Shown here: one piece after another, positions 1 to 6,006 of the stretch
Position numbering within the stretch: the stretch's first letter is position 1
Layout of the letters: every line of letters begins with the position of its first letter
Assembly (NCBI GenBank): GCA_044338255.1
Contig: JBIILZ010000059.1
Coordinates: 1-24,988, forward strand
Origin: CAIUVD01 sp044338255
Lineage (GTDB): Bacteria > Planctomycetota > UBA11346
Direction of reading: 5' to 3'
Length of the DNA: 24,988 nucleotides
Notes under the pieces: generated by a model
Told to the model about the DNA's origin: nothing
What the model saw: only the letters and a program-made list of their open reading frames with translations
Databases searched by the model: none
Position numbers and translations under genes: made by a program

Positions 1-216
1 TGGTCCAGCTGCAAGGCGCATGAGGCGATGGAATGGCAACGCCATTTCAAGCCTCTCATCAAATGAGCACTGAAAAAAAATCGCAGGTGTGGTCCAGCTG
101 CAAGGCGCATGAGGCGATGGAATGGCAACGCCATTTCAAGCCTCTCATCAAATGAGCACTGAAAAAAAATCGCAGGTGTGGTCCAGCTGCAAGGCGCATG
201 AGGCGATGGAATGGCA
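1..216. repeat. 89-bp tandem repeat, two perfect copies and a partial third
   Basis: Positions 1-89 and 90-178 are identical; a third copy starts at 179, matches for 38 bp to 216 and then diverges into the right arm of a long hairpin. The window opens exactly at a unit boundary as I defined it, so the array may continue upstream. Each unit holds an internal hairpin (arms around GAGGCGATGGAATGGC and GCCATTTCAAGCCTC with an AAC loop) and an A8 tract followed by TCGCAGGTG. On the minus strand each unit therefore reads as hairpin, CACCTGCGA, then eight Ts. Perfect identity between copies points to recent duplication. There are no spacers, so it is not a CRISPR array. Confidence 0.95.
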
Positions 217-270
217 GGGCCATTTCAAGCCTCATGCAACGCCGCAGATGGGCCGCACCTGCGATTTTTT
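164..270 (-). terminator. Long hairpin terminator downstream of the secreted protein gene
   Basis: The 15-bp arms AAAAAATCGCAGGTG (164-178) and CACCTGCGATTTTTT (256-270) are perfect inverted repeats, and the sequence between them continues to pair imperfectly almost to the centre. The structure begins 3 bp past the stop codon of the minus-strand gene at 274-1128 and, read on that strand, ends in a run of eight Ts. This has the form of a very long intrinsic terminator. The left arm is made from the tandem repeat, the right arm from unique sequence, so the same structure could also be a palindromic mobile or repetitive element that was co-opted. Confidence 0.7.
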
Positions 271-273
271 GGG

Positions 274-1128
274 TTAGTCGCAAGGCTGGAGTGTGCTGAC
301 CGTCGCATCTGCATCGACCTCGCCGGTAGCTGAGATCCCGCGCACTGCAAAGCGATAGCGGACTCCGTCCTCGAAAATCGGCTGCGAGCGCCCATCCAGC
401 AACAGCCGCGGCAGGAATCCGGCGAGGGGGTCTTTGGCATCCAAGGTCAGGATGCGCGTCCAGGGATGCGAACCGGAACTGGCGACCGCCACGAAAGTCA
501 GCCCCGCTTCCTGAGCCGCGCGCTTGAACGGCACCTCGCCGAGCAGCTTCCGCGAATCGCTGGTAAAGCGCAGCAATGGCACATCGGGGACATCCGGGAT
601 CAACAAGCGTTGCCATGCGGATTTCGGCCCGCTCGCTCCCTGGCTCGTCCCCAGGCAGAGACGAATGAAGACCGGGCCCGGCTTGAAATGTCCGGGACGG
701 ACATCGAGCAGATGATCATGCCCCCAGGTACGCCGGGGAGCGATCTCTATCTCGTGTTGACCGGAGCGACCGAAAATGGCGCGCTCGGACAAGCTTAGCC
801 AGACGCGTTGTTCGGGAAGGAAGGCGGCATCAGTGAAGGAGAAATTCCGTCCATCGCTTGCCGCCGGCAGGGAGGCCTTCAGGGCATTATCGATAAGCGC
901 TGGTTGAGGAATGACTTCATAGGTCCACGAGCGCGGTAGACGGATCCGCACGAAATCGTTGTTGGAGATCACCACCCGCGCCGTCGGAATCAAACCCTTG
1001 CCCAGTATCTCCAAACTAACCCTTGTATTAGCAAGGGTTCCAGAAATGGGTTCGGGGTCGGGAGGAAGCTCCTCGGCGCCGAGACCAACCGCCAGCAGCC
1101 AGAGCGTGACGAGGACCAGGCGCGACAT
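274..1128 (-). CDS. Secreted protein of unknown function
   Basis: This 284-residue protein starts with a clear signal peptide (basic MSR, hydrophobic LVLVTLWLLAVGL, then AEE after a likely cleavage site), so it should be exported. I do not recognise the mature domain. Its composition, with alternating hydrophobic and polar stretches, few Cys, and a C-terminal segment (about residues 235-280) that reads like a fibronectin- or Ig-like strand pattern, suggests a beta-sandwich fold, but this is only an impression. The gene is divergent from yggS, with 49 bp between the two start codons, and it is followed directly by the long hairpin at 164-270. Coding is supported by length, the signal peptide and high GC at third positions. 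No operon partner on its strand is visible in the window. Confidence 0.75.
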   Translation of the reverse strand: MSRLVLVTLWLLAVGLGAEELPPDPEPISGTLANTRVSLEILGKGLIPTARVVISNNDFVRIRLPRSWTYEVIPQPALIDNALKASLPAASDGRNFSFTDAAFLPEQRVWLSLSERAIFGRSGQHEIEIAPRRTWGHDHLLDVRPGHFKPGPVFIRLCLGTSQGASGPKSAWQRLLIPDVPDVPLLRFTSDSRKLLGEVPFKRAAQEAGLTFVAVASSGSHPWTRILTLDAKDPLAGFLPRLLLDGRSQPIFEDGVRYRFAVRGISATGEVDADATVSTLQPCD

Positions 1129-1177
1129 GGCTCAAGCATGCGTCTGGCGCTGGCACACGGAAGCAACGCCTGAAACT

Positions 1178-1861
1178 ATGACCATGCCCACGACGACGAC
1201 CTCTGCTCAGATCCACGCGGCAGTGGCCGCGGTACGTGCGGAGATCGCGGCCGCCTGCGCACGTGCGGGCCGCCAACCCGAGAGCGTGCGGCTGATCGCG
1301 GTAACCAAGAATCAGAAGCCCGCAGTGCTCGCGGCCCTGGTCGAAGCCGGTATCGAGGACGTCGGCGAGAATCGTGTCGAGCACCAGACGCTCATGCACG
1401 CGGCGGCCCAGGCAGCCGGCCTGCCCCTGCGTTTTCATGCTATCGGCCGCCTCCAGGGACGGCAGTTGAACAAGATCGCGCCCCTCAGCGACGTTTGTCA
1501 TAGTCTCGCGGAAACCGATCACGTGGCACGCTTGGCGCGCGCCTGCAGCGGGCGCCGGCTGCCGGTGTTCCTGCAGGTCAACACCTCCGGCGAAGCCAGC
1601 AAAGCTGGCGGCACCGCCGAGGCTCTCGCTGAGCTGCTGGCGGCGGTGCGTGCGGAACCGACACTGGAAGCGGTCGGCCTGATGACCATGGCCGCCGAGG
1701 GCGCCACCGAACGCGAACTCCGACAGACGTTTTCCCGCCTGCGTGAACTCGCCGCAGTCCATGGTCTGCCGAGGCTATCGATGGGTATGTCGCAGGATTT
1801 CCAACTGGCCATTGAAGAGGGGGCTACCGATATCCGTATCGGTACGCGGCTGTTCACATGA
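1178..1861 (+). CDS. yggS: YggS/PLPBP family pyridoxal phosphate homeostasis protein
   Basis: A 227-residue protein of the YggS/YlmE/PLPBP family, which binds pyridoxal 5'-phosphate without known enzymatic activity and buffers vitamin B6 and amino-acid pools in the cytoplasm. Family landmarks are in order: IAVTKNQKP with the PLP lysine at about residue 44, IGRLQ, LQVNTSGEASKAG, GLMTMAA and the C-terminal SMGMSQDF...IRIGTRLF phosphate-binding segment. The open frame extends upstream to 959, but the upstream part is antisense to the secreted protein gene. ATG 1178 (or 1184) gives the usual family length of about 230 residues; an ATG at 1127 is possible but would add non-conserved sequence. No strong ribosome binding site is seen. 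The stop overlaps the next start by 4 bp, so the two genes are probably cotranscribed. Confidence 0.93.
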   Translation: MTMPTTTTSAQIHAAVAAVRAEIAAACARAGRQPESVRLIAVTKNQKPAVLAALVEAGIEDVGENRVEHQTLMHAAAQAAGLPLRFHAIGRLQGRQLNKIAPLSDVCHSLAETDHVARLARACSGRRLPVFLQVNTSGEASKAGGTAEALAELLAAVRAEPTLEAVGLMTMAAEGATERELRQTFSRLRELAAVHGLPRLSMGMSQDFQLAIEEGATDIRIGTRLFT

Positions 1862-2682
1862 AATTCGTGTGGCCCAAGCTTAATCCAATCCGGCGCAAGC
1901 CGCCGGTCGAGCCGTTTGTCAGCAAGCCCTCGCCGCCGGCAACGAAGCCAGTTGCGGACAAGGACAAACCTGCGACCGAAAGCGTGTCGCGTCAGGCGGT
2001 CGGCGATCCACGGGTGGTGCAATTGACTGAGCAATTGTCGGGCTTGGTCACCAACATCCGCATCAACCGCAATGAACGCACCTTGCTCAGCTTGCGCGGT
2101 TCGCGTACCGAAGGCATCCGCTTGTCGCTGCACCACGGCCTGCTCGACCATCCTTCCGCCCTCGCCGAGCTGCCGGCGTGGATCCGCGGACGTGGGCGCG
2201 TGCCCGGCCCGGCGCTAAAAGCGGCGATCGACACGGTATTCATGGCCCTCGCAAAGAAGCGCCGTGGCCATCCCCTGACCGCCCCGGCTTTCGAGTCGCT
2301 TGCTGGGCCCGTCGATCTCGAGGCGCTCTACGCCACCATCCATGCCCAGTGGTTCCCGCAGCTGACGCGTCCGCCGGTGTTCTGGGGACCCCGGCTGAAG
2401 CCCATGCGCCGACGGCACATCCGCTTTGCCGCCTATCATCGCAAACCGCATCCGCGCATCATCGTCAATCGACTCCTCGACCAGTCCTGGGTTGCGCGCG
2501 AATTCGTCGCCTATGTGCTCTATCACGAGCTCTGCCACCACGCCCAGGCCTGCAATCCGGTACGCGGCGAACTGCCGCACAGCCCGCGCTTCAAGGAATG
2601 GGAAGCGCGCTATCCACGGTTCGAGGAATTGCTGTTATGGGAAAAGGCTCACCTCGACCGCTTTCTCGGTCTGCCAGAGTGA
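1858..2682 (+). CDS. SprT-like zinc metalloprotease-fold protein
   Basis: A 274-residue cytoplasmic protein with an HELCH zinc-binding motif at residues 223-227 and a downstream His (H241 in HSPRFKEW), followed by the aromatic/basic pattern seen after the third ligand in SprT-like (WSS1/Spartan superfamily) domains. The first 50 residues are Pro/Lys-rich and probably disordered; residues 150-260 hold the recognisable domain. Eukaryotic relatives degrade DNA-protein crosslinks, while bacterial SprT-like proteins are mostly uncharacterised, so the substrate is unknown. The ATG lies inside the yggS stop (ATGA overlap), indicating translational coupling. A weak stem-loop with T-rich flank follows at 2692. 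An alternative reading is a general HExxH peptidase outside the SprT family. Confidence 0.82.
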   Translation: MKFVWPKLNPIRRKPPVEPFVSKPSPPATKPVADKDKPATESVSRQAVGDPRVVQLTEQLSGLVTNIRINRNERTLLSLRGSRTEGIRLSLHHGLLDHPSALAELPAWIRGRGRVPGPALKAAIDTVFMALAKKRRGHPLTAPAFESLAGPVDLEALYATIHAQWFPQLTRPPVFWGPRLKPMRRRHIRFAAYHRKPHPRIIVNRLLDQSWVAREFVAYVLYHELCHHAQACNPVRGELPHSPRFKEWEARYPRFEELLLWEKAHLDRFLGLPE

Positions 2683-2691
2683 GCAGAGGCT

Positions 2692-2710
2692 GACGTATTT
2701 GATCTACGTC
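2692..2710 (+). terminator. Possible weak terminator after yggS-sprT pair
   Basis: GACGTA (2692-2697) and TACGTC (2705-2710) form a 6-bp stem with a 7-nt loop, 10 bp past the stop codon, and are followed by the T-rich TTATATTATACGTTTT. The stem is short and AT-containing, so termination would be modest. Confidence 0.4.
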
Positions 2711-2759
2711 TTATATTATACGTTTTAAGGCGCCGGACGGGTGAGATATCGAATGATAA

Positions 2760-2807
2760 CCACGAGTGGAATTATATGCGCAAGAATTCCAACGGTGCGA
2801 CTCTCAT
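2760..2807 (-). repeat. Diverged noncoding repeat, copy 1
   Basis: Read on the minus strand this segment begins ATGAGAGTCGCACC and ends near AATTCCACTCGTGG. It aligns with 2945-2991 in the same orientation, with a few small gaps, over nearly 50 bp. The shared core is AGTCGCACC...TTCCA. No coding function is evident. Confidence 0.45.
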
Positions 2808-2944
2808 CCTAAACGATCGCAGCCATCCGTAAGCGATCGCAGCTTTGCACAGAGCCGTCTTGGTCTACCGGCGTGAGCGGCTGACTTATCTGAGCTCCCC
2901 TCTGATCGACTACGTTCCAAGCCCGTATAGGGGGGGGTGATTTT

Positions 2945-2991
2945 CGTGTTGGAATCTATCGCCCCGAAATCCCACGGGTGCGACTCATCAT
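2945..2991 (-). repeat. Diverged noncoding repeat, copy 2
   Basis: On the minus strand it begins ATGATGAGTCGCACCC and runs to ATTCCAACACG, matching copy 1 at 2760-2807 with substitutions and short gaps. The 2 copies are about 185 bp apart in direct orientation. Confidence 0.45.
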
Positions 2992-3073
2992 TTCGTAGGC
3001 GGCAGGGTTCGGCCGCGTGCAGCCTAAGGTTCGCATTGAACCTCGCTGCGTCCTTTGCCGCGTCACGCATTCG

Positions 3074-3165
3074 ACAACTTTTACACATAAATCATAAGTA
3101 TATTATTTTAAGTATTTTATGAGATATTTTAAATTACATAATATACATTATCGGACATTAAACAG
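3074..3165. other. AT-rich block with inverted repeat
   Basis: About 90 bp of roughly 80% A+T stand out in a GC-rich window. A perfect 9-bp inverted repeat, GTATATTAT (3098-3106) and ATAATATAC (3138-3146), brackets its centre. It could be a protein-binding or promoter region, a DNA-unwinding element, or foreign DNA; nothing in the neighbourhood (no dnaA, no transposase) decides between these. Confidence 0.6.
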
Positions 3166-3357
3166 ATGGCGCCAAGGGGGGTCATCCGGGCCGATGAGAG
3201 CGGGTTAATGCGTTCTGACCACGCCGAAAACCAACCGCCAGCCGGATCTGAAATTCGGCTGAACGGAACATTGGCGGGGCGTCCCATAGCCCTGCACCGC
3301 TGTCTGTGCAGACGTGTTGAAGGAACATGCCGTGAGAATTTCAGGCCCGGAAATGAA

Positions 3358-3387
3358 ACGAGCCCCGGTCGTCTGACCAGGGCTCGT
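3358..3387 (-). terminator. Intrinsic terminator, apparently the former glgA terminator
   Basis: ACGAGCCC (3358-3365) pairs with GGGCTCGT (3380-3387), with an inner GGTC/GACC stem and a GTCT loop. On the minus strand the stem is followed by TTCATTTCC. A second GC hairpin (GGCGGC 3402-3407 with GCCGCC 3416-3421) lies between it and the stop codon of the stranded glgA tail. The orientation and position fit a terminator of a complete glgA that once ended here. Today it would end transcripts from zur, which reads toward it through the glgA remnant. Confidence 0.7.
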
Positions 3388-3415
3388 AGCCGCAGAAAGG
3401 AGGCGGCCGGCTTCA

Positions 3416-3540
3416 GCCGCCCCCTCACCATGGCAATCAATTACGGGATGCAAATCGAGCTGTGCAAGGCCTCATAATCATTGGCGACGTGGGTCCACGA
3501 GGAGTCGTGCTGCATGGCTCGTAATTGGGCTTCGCGCCAC
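3416..3540. repeat. 125-bp direct repeat, left copy, flanking the zinc islet
   Basis: Ungapped match to 8671-8795 with 7 mismatches (about 94% identity). It covers the last 32 codons and stop of glgA plus 25 bp beyond the stop. Similarity stops abruptly at both edges. With the right copy it brackets the complete zinc-uptake cluster. Confidence 0.95.
3441..3539 (-). pseudogene. Stranded 3' tail of glgA (32 codons)
   Basis: Read on the minus strand, the segment encodes the last 32 residues of glycogen synthase, from WREAQLRAMQ to SSICIP, followed by TAA. Compared with residues 517-548 of the intact glgA product at 8696-10342 there are three amino-acid differences (Gly/Ala, Asp/Asn, Tyr/His) and two silent changes. 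Nothing upstream of the Trp codon matches glgA, and there is no start codon or ribosome binding site, so it cannot make a functional enzyme. It lies between zur and the terminator at 3358-3387 and is best explained as the original end of glgA, cut off when the zinc genes were inserted. Confidence 0.9.
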
Positions 3541-3599
3541 CCTTTGGCACCTAGCCTCGTTGTTTTCAAAAATGCGCAAAGCAGGGACAGGACAGTGAA

Positions 3600-4052
3600 C
3601 TATGCCCCGGCCGCGCAGCTACAACACAAACCGGTGATCAGCACCTCAATGCCCGTTTGGCGGTATCCCCGTGGCAAGGCGACAACCGACGACCGGACTT
3701 TGGGCAAACAGGTGGTCTGTCCACAGCGGGTGCACTGGAAATGGGCGTGATGATGGGCCTGCGCAGACGCACTAAGGCCATAGCGACGCACGCCATCAGC
3801 GTCGGTAAGACGGTGGGCCAGGTGACTCTCGGTCAACCAGTCGAGCGCGCGATACAAACTTACCCGGTCGACCTCGGGCAGACGTTCGTGCAATTGCGCA
3901 TGGCTGAGCGTCCGGCCGTCGTCAAGAAGCGCTGTCAGGACATCGATCCGCGGACGGGTCTGTCGGCCACCGGCCCCGGTGATCAGTTGGCGCGCGAGCG
4001 TGACGACCGGAGAGGAAGGCATGCCGACTACGCTGCCGAGTGCCGCCTCCAT
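3600..4052 (-). CDS. zur: Zur, zinc-responsive Fur-family repressor
   Basis: A 150-residue Fur-family regulator. Residues 15-85 form the winged helix (HERLPEVDRVSLYRALDWLTE); residues 90-150 hold the dimerisation and metal-binding part. The His cluster HHHAH (100-104) and two CxxC pairs, C107/C110 and C143/C146, match the structural zinc site of Fur/Zur proteins, and ITGLCCSC matches the family C-terminus. Assignment to Zur rather than Fur or PerR rests on its place beside znuABC. It is divergent from the zinc operon, with a palindromic operator between them, so it probably represses both directions when zinc is plentiful. ATG 4052 is used; an ATG at 4022 would shorten it by ten residues. Downstream lies the glgA remnant and its terminator. 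Confidence 0.87.
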   Translation of the reverse strand: MEAALGSVVGMPSSPVVTLARQLITGAGGRQTRPRIDVLTALLDDGRTLSHAQLHERLPEVDRVSLYRALDWLTESHLAHRLTDADGVRRYGLSASAQAHHHAHFQCTRCGQTTCLPKVRSSVVALPRGYRQTGIEVLITGLCCSCAAGA

Positions 4053-4081
4053 GTCGAGTACGGCAGCCAGGTGGTATCACC

Positions 4082-4106
4082 TCAATTGCAACCTGGTTGC
4101 AATTGA
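4082..4106. promoter_or_regulatory. Candidate Zur operator
   Basis: TCAATTGCAAC, a 3-bp spacer CTG, then GTTGCAATTGA: a perfect 11-bp inverted repeat, 29 bp before the zur start and 25 bp before the start at 4132. Fur-family dimers bind palindromes of this size. A TTGCAA inside it could act as a -35 element in either direction, so binding would block both promoters. The sequence is not identical to the Zur box of enteric bacteria; assignment is by position and symmetry. Confidence 0.75.
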
Positions 4107-4131
4107 TGAGTCCACGTCATAAAGAACAAGC

Positions 4132-4491
4132 ATGAGTGTTAGACTGACATCTGCGACCTCGAGGGCCTTGGCTGCCATCGTCGCTGTGATGGTCTCACTT
4201 TACGGCGTGATTCCTCAAGCGCACCTCGCCTGGGGGCATGAACATGCTTTAGCCAGTGCGGTCCACCAGGCCTGCGGAGATGAACGACTACACCTGACGC
4301 CCACTGAGCCGGTACATCCCGATTGTCCGCTCTGTCAGGACTTCCTGGCTGCCCCGACGCTGGCCATGCCCAGCCCACTACCGGCAGTTATGGTCCCCCT
4401 GCGGCCGGTAGAACGCGTCATACAGTTGCAGCATGCGAATGTGGTAGCGGGAGTCCTGATCCGCTGGTCGCTGGCACGAGGACCGCCGTAG
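4132..4491 (+). CDS. Small exported CxxC protein, DUF2946-like
   Basis: A 119-residue protein with a basic N-terminus and a hydrophobic segment (about residues 11-33) that serves as signal peptide or membrane anchor. The rest would be periplasmic. It carries HPDCPLC (H62, C65, C68), several other His residues (WGHEH, VHQAC) and ends in LARGPP. The combination of a CPLC motif in the middle and an RGPP-type terminus resembles DUF2946 proteins, whose role is unknown. As the first gene after the Zur operator it is presumably produced under zinc starvation. A metallochaperone or assembly factor for the porin or ZnuA is conceivable, but that is inference from the CxxC/His content and neighbours only. 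An 87-bp spacer with hairpins separates it from the porin gene. Confidence 0.65.
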   Translation: MSVRLTSATSRALAAIVAVMVSLYGVIPQAHLAWGHEHALASAVHQACGDERLHLTPTEPVHPDCPLCQDFLAAPTLAMPSPLPAVMVPLRPVERVIQLQHANVVAGVLIRWSLARGPP

Positions 4492-4519
4492 GCCTGAGCG
4501 TCTGCGTGCGTTCCTCACC

Positions 4520-4554
4520 GCCACAGCGGTGCCATAAGGCATCGTAGCTGTGGC
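4520..4554 (+). promoter_or_regulatory. Intercistronic stem-loop
   Basis: GCCACAGC (4520-4527) pairs with GCTGTGGC (4547-4554), and inside it GGTGCC pairs with GGCATC (one G-T) around an ATAA loop. No T run follows, so simple termination is unlikely. It may act in mRNA processing or in setting the relative output of the small exported protein and the porin. Confidence 0.5.
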
Positions 4555-4561
4555 ATCCTCC

Positions 4562-4574
4562 AATCCTTCGGATT
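4562..4574 (+). promoter_or_regulatory. Small hairpin over the porin ribosome binding site
   Basis: AATCC (4562-4566), loop TTC, GGATT (4570-4574). The GGA that would be the only Shine-Dalgarno-like sequence before ATG 4579 is in the right arm, so the hairpin could hide it. Confidence 0.4.
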
Positions 4575-4578
4575 CCCC

Positions 4579-5997
4579 ATGTCCCGCCTCCATGCCGCCT
4601 TTGGCGGCCTGTCATCCACCCTTCTTGCTGTGGCGACCGTCACAGCGGCCGAACCCGCAACCCTGACCGATCAGATCGCCGAACTGCAGCGCCAGAACGC
4701 TGAACTCGGGCAGCGCTTGGGCGCCCTGGAGCAACGCGCCGCCCAGGCGCCCCGCCGCGAGGCTGGCCCACTCCGGCTCATCGATCTGTCACTCAACGTC
4801 CTCACGTGCGCCGGCGGCTCGACCGCAACCGATGCCGAGATCAGCGATCTGCAAGGCGGTGGCCACGACCCGCAACGACGTGGCTTCACCTTCCAGGGCG
4901 CCGAACTCAGCTTCGCTGGGGCCGTCGATCCGTACTTCACCGCCGAGATGCACGTCGTCTTCGCCCGAGACGAACCCTCGGGAGAGACGCTCATCGAGTT
5001 GGAGGAAGCCTTCGCCCGCAGCAGCAGCCTACCCTATGGCCTAGAGCTGAAGGCCGGCCAATATTTGACCGAGTTCGGACGCTTCAATCCCACCCATCCG
5101 CATAGCTGGGCCTTCATCGATCAGCCGATCATTCTCGGCCGGGTCTTCGGGGGCGACGGCCAGCGTGCACCAGGCGCGCGGATGCTAGGTAGTCTGCCCA
5201 CGCCCTGGGTGAGCGAAGTAATCCTCAACGTTCAGAACGCGGACGGAGAGAACTCCTCGGCCTTCTTGGGTGCACCGGACGAGGGCGGCGGTGGACACGA
5301 CCACGGTGGCGCGGTCGGCGGCTACCATCCGGTCGAGCGCGACAACGGCCCACACCTGCTGTATAGCGCCCGCTGGGTCAACGCCTGGGACATCGACGAT
5401 ACGATGGTGAAGTTCGGCGCCTCGGCGGCCACCGGACCAAACGCCAGTGGCGAGAACACGCGCACCAGCATCTGGGGAGCGGATCTGGCGGCCAAATGGA
5501 AACCCAGCGGAGGCGAGCGGGGCTGGCCTTTCGTCACCGCCGAAGCCGAATTCATCGAGCGTCGCTATGGTGTCGACGCTATCGACGCCACCGGTTCCGG
5601 TCTCGACGACACCTTGGGGACGGGCGACGACACCTTCAGTAGCGCTCCGGCGGGGACCTTGGTCGACCGCGGGTTCGTCCTGCAGGCAGTCTGGGGATTC
5701 CACCCGGGTTGGTCCGCCGGCCTTCGCTACGAGTTCGTCACCGGGACCGGGGACAGCATCCATATCGAAGAGGACGCTGGCGGCGGTGAGGAGATTCACC
5801 TGGAGGGTCGCCAAGCCGACCCGAATCGCTGCGATCGCCAACGTTGGTCGCCGATGCTGGCCTGGCAGCCAAGCGAGTTCACGCATTTCCGACTGCAGTA
5901 CAATTATGACCGTTCGGACGCCATGGCTGATCCCGCCCACAGCGTCTGGTTGGGTGCCGAATTCCTGATCGGGGCCCACCCCGCCCACACCTTCTGA
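4579..5997 (+). CDS. Zinc-operon outer-membrane porin-like protein
   Basis: A 472-residue protein with a signal peptide (residues 1-24, cleavage near TAA-EP), a short coiled coil rich in Gln/Leu/Glu (about 27-56), and then a region of alternating amphipathic strands typical of a beta barrel, with many Gly, aromatic and acidic residues. N-terminal coiled coil plus barrel is the architecture of OprP/OprO-type and related trimeric porins. A loop at about 233-252 is rich in Gly and His (GGGGHDHGG), which could bind metal. There is no TonB box or plug domain, so uptake would be by diffusion rather than TonB-driven. Its place between the Zur operator and znuA suggests it lets Zn(II) cross the outer membrane. 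The znuA start follows after only 9 bp, with the ribosome binding site overlapping this stop. Confidence 0.78.
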   Translation: MSRLHAAFGGLSSTLLAVATVTAAEPATLTDQIAELQRQNAELGQRLGALEQRAAQAPRREAGPLRLIDLSLNVLTCAGGSTATDAEISDLQGGGHDPQRRGFTFQGAELSFAGAVDPYFTAEMHVVFARDEPSGETLIELEEAFARSSSLPYGLELKAGQYLTEFGRFNPTHPHSWAFIDQPIILGRVFGGDGQRAPGARMLGSLPTPWVSEVILNVQNADGENSSAFLGAPDEGGGGHDHGGAVGGYHPVERDNGPHLLYSARWVNAWDIDDTMVKFGASAATGPNASGENTRTSIWGADLAAKWKPSGGERGWPFVTAEAEFIERRYGVDAIDATGSGLDDTLGTGDDTFSSAPAGTLVDRGFVLQAVWGFHPGWSAGLRYEFVTGTGDSIHIEEDAGGGEEIHLEGRQADPNRCDRQRWSPMLAWQPSEFTHFRLQYNYDRSDAMADPAHSVWLGAEFLIGAHPAHTF

Positions 5998-6006
5998 GGA
6001 TGACCT

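Larger units (their letters stand above)
2711..3415. other. Gene-poor intergenic region of about 700 bp
   Basis: No open frame here looks coding; the candidates are short, overlap each other on both strands and lack ribosome binding sites or known domains. The stretch holds a duplicated, diverged noncoding element (2760-2807 and 2945-2991), a G9 run near 2929-2938, an AT-rich block (about 3074-3165) and, at its right end, two hairpins that read as a minus-strand terminator. It differs in composition from the coding DNA on both sides and may be a remnant of older insertions. Confidence 0.7.

Noticed and set aside
1..216. CRISPR array
   Set aside because: The units are 89 bp, identical throughout and contiguous, with no unique spacers and no cas genes.
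59..616. 185-residue minus-strand frame covering the tandem repeats
   Set aside because: It contains the 89-bp repeat translated twice and runs out of frame through the secreted protein gene; no sign of selection.
1028..1762. 244-residue open frame on the minus strand
   Set aside because: Antisense to yggS and overlapping the secreted protein gene in another frame.
2804..3088. Minus-strand 94-residue frame
   Set aside because: It lies over the diverged noncoding repeat and has no ribosome binding site or recognisable domain.
3166..3477. Plus-strand frame of 103 residues before the glgA tail
   Set aside because: It crosses the terminator hairpins and the glgA remnant on the wrong strand and shows no family match.
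3416..3540. tRNA or transposon-end attachment site
   Set aside because: The repeat has no tRNA structure and no terminal inverted repeats; it is simply the 3' end of glgA.
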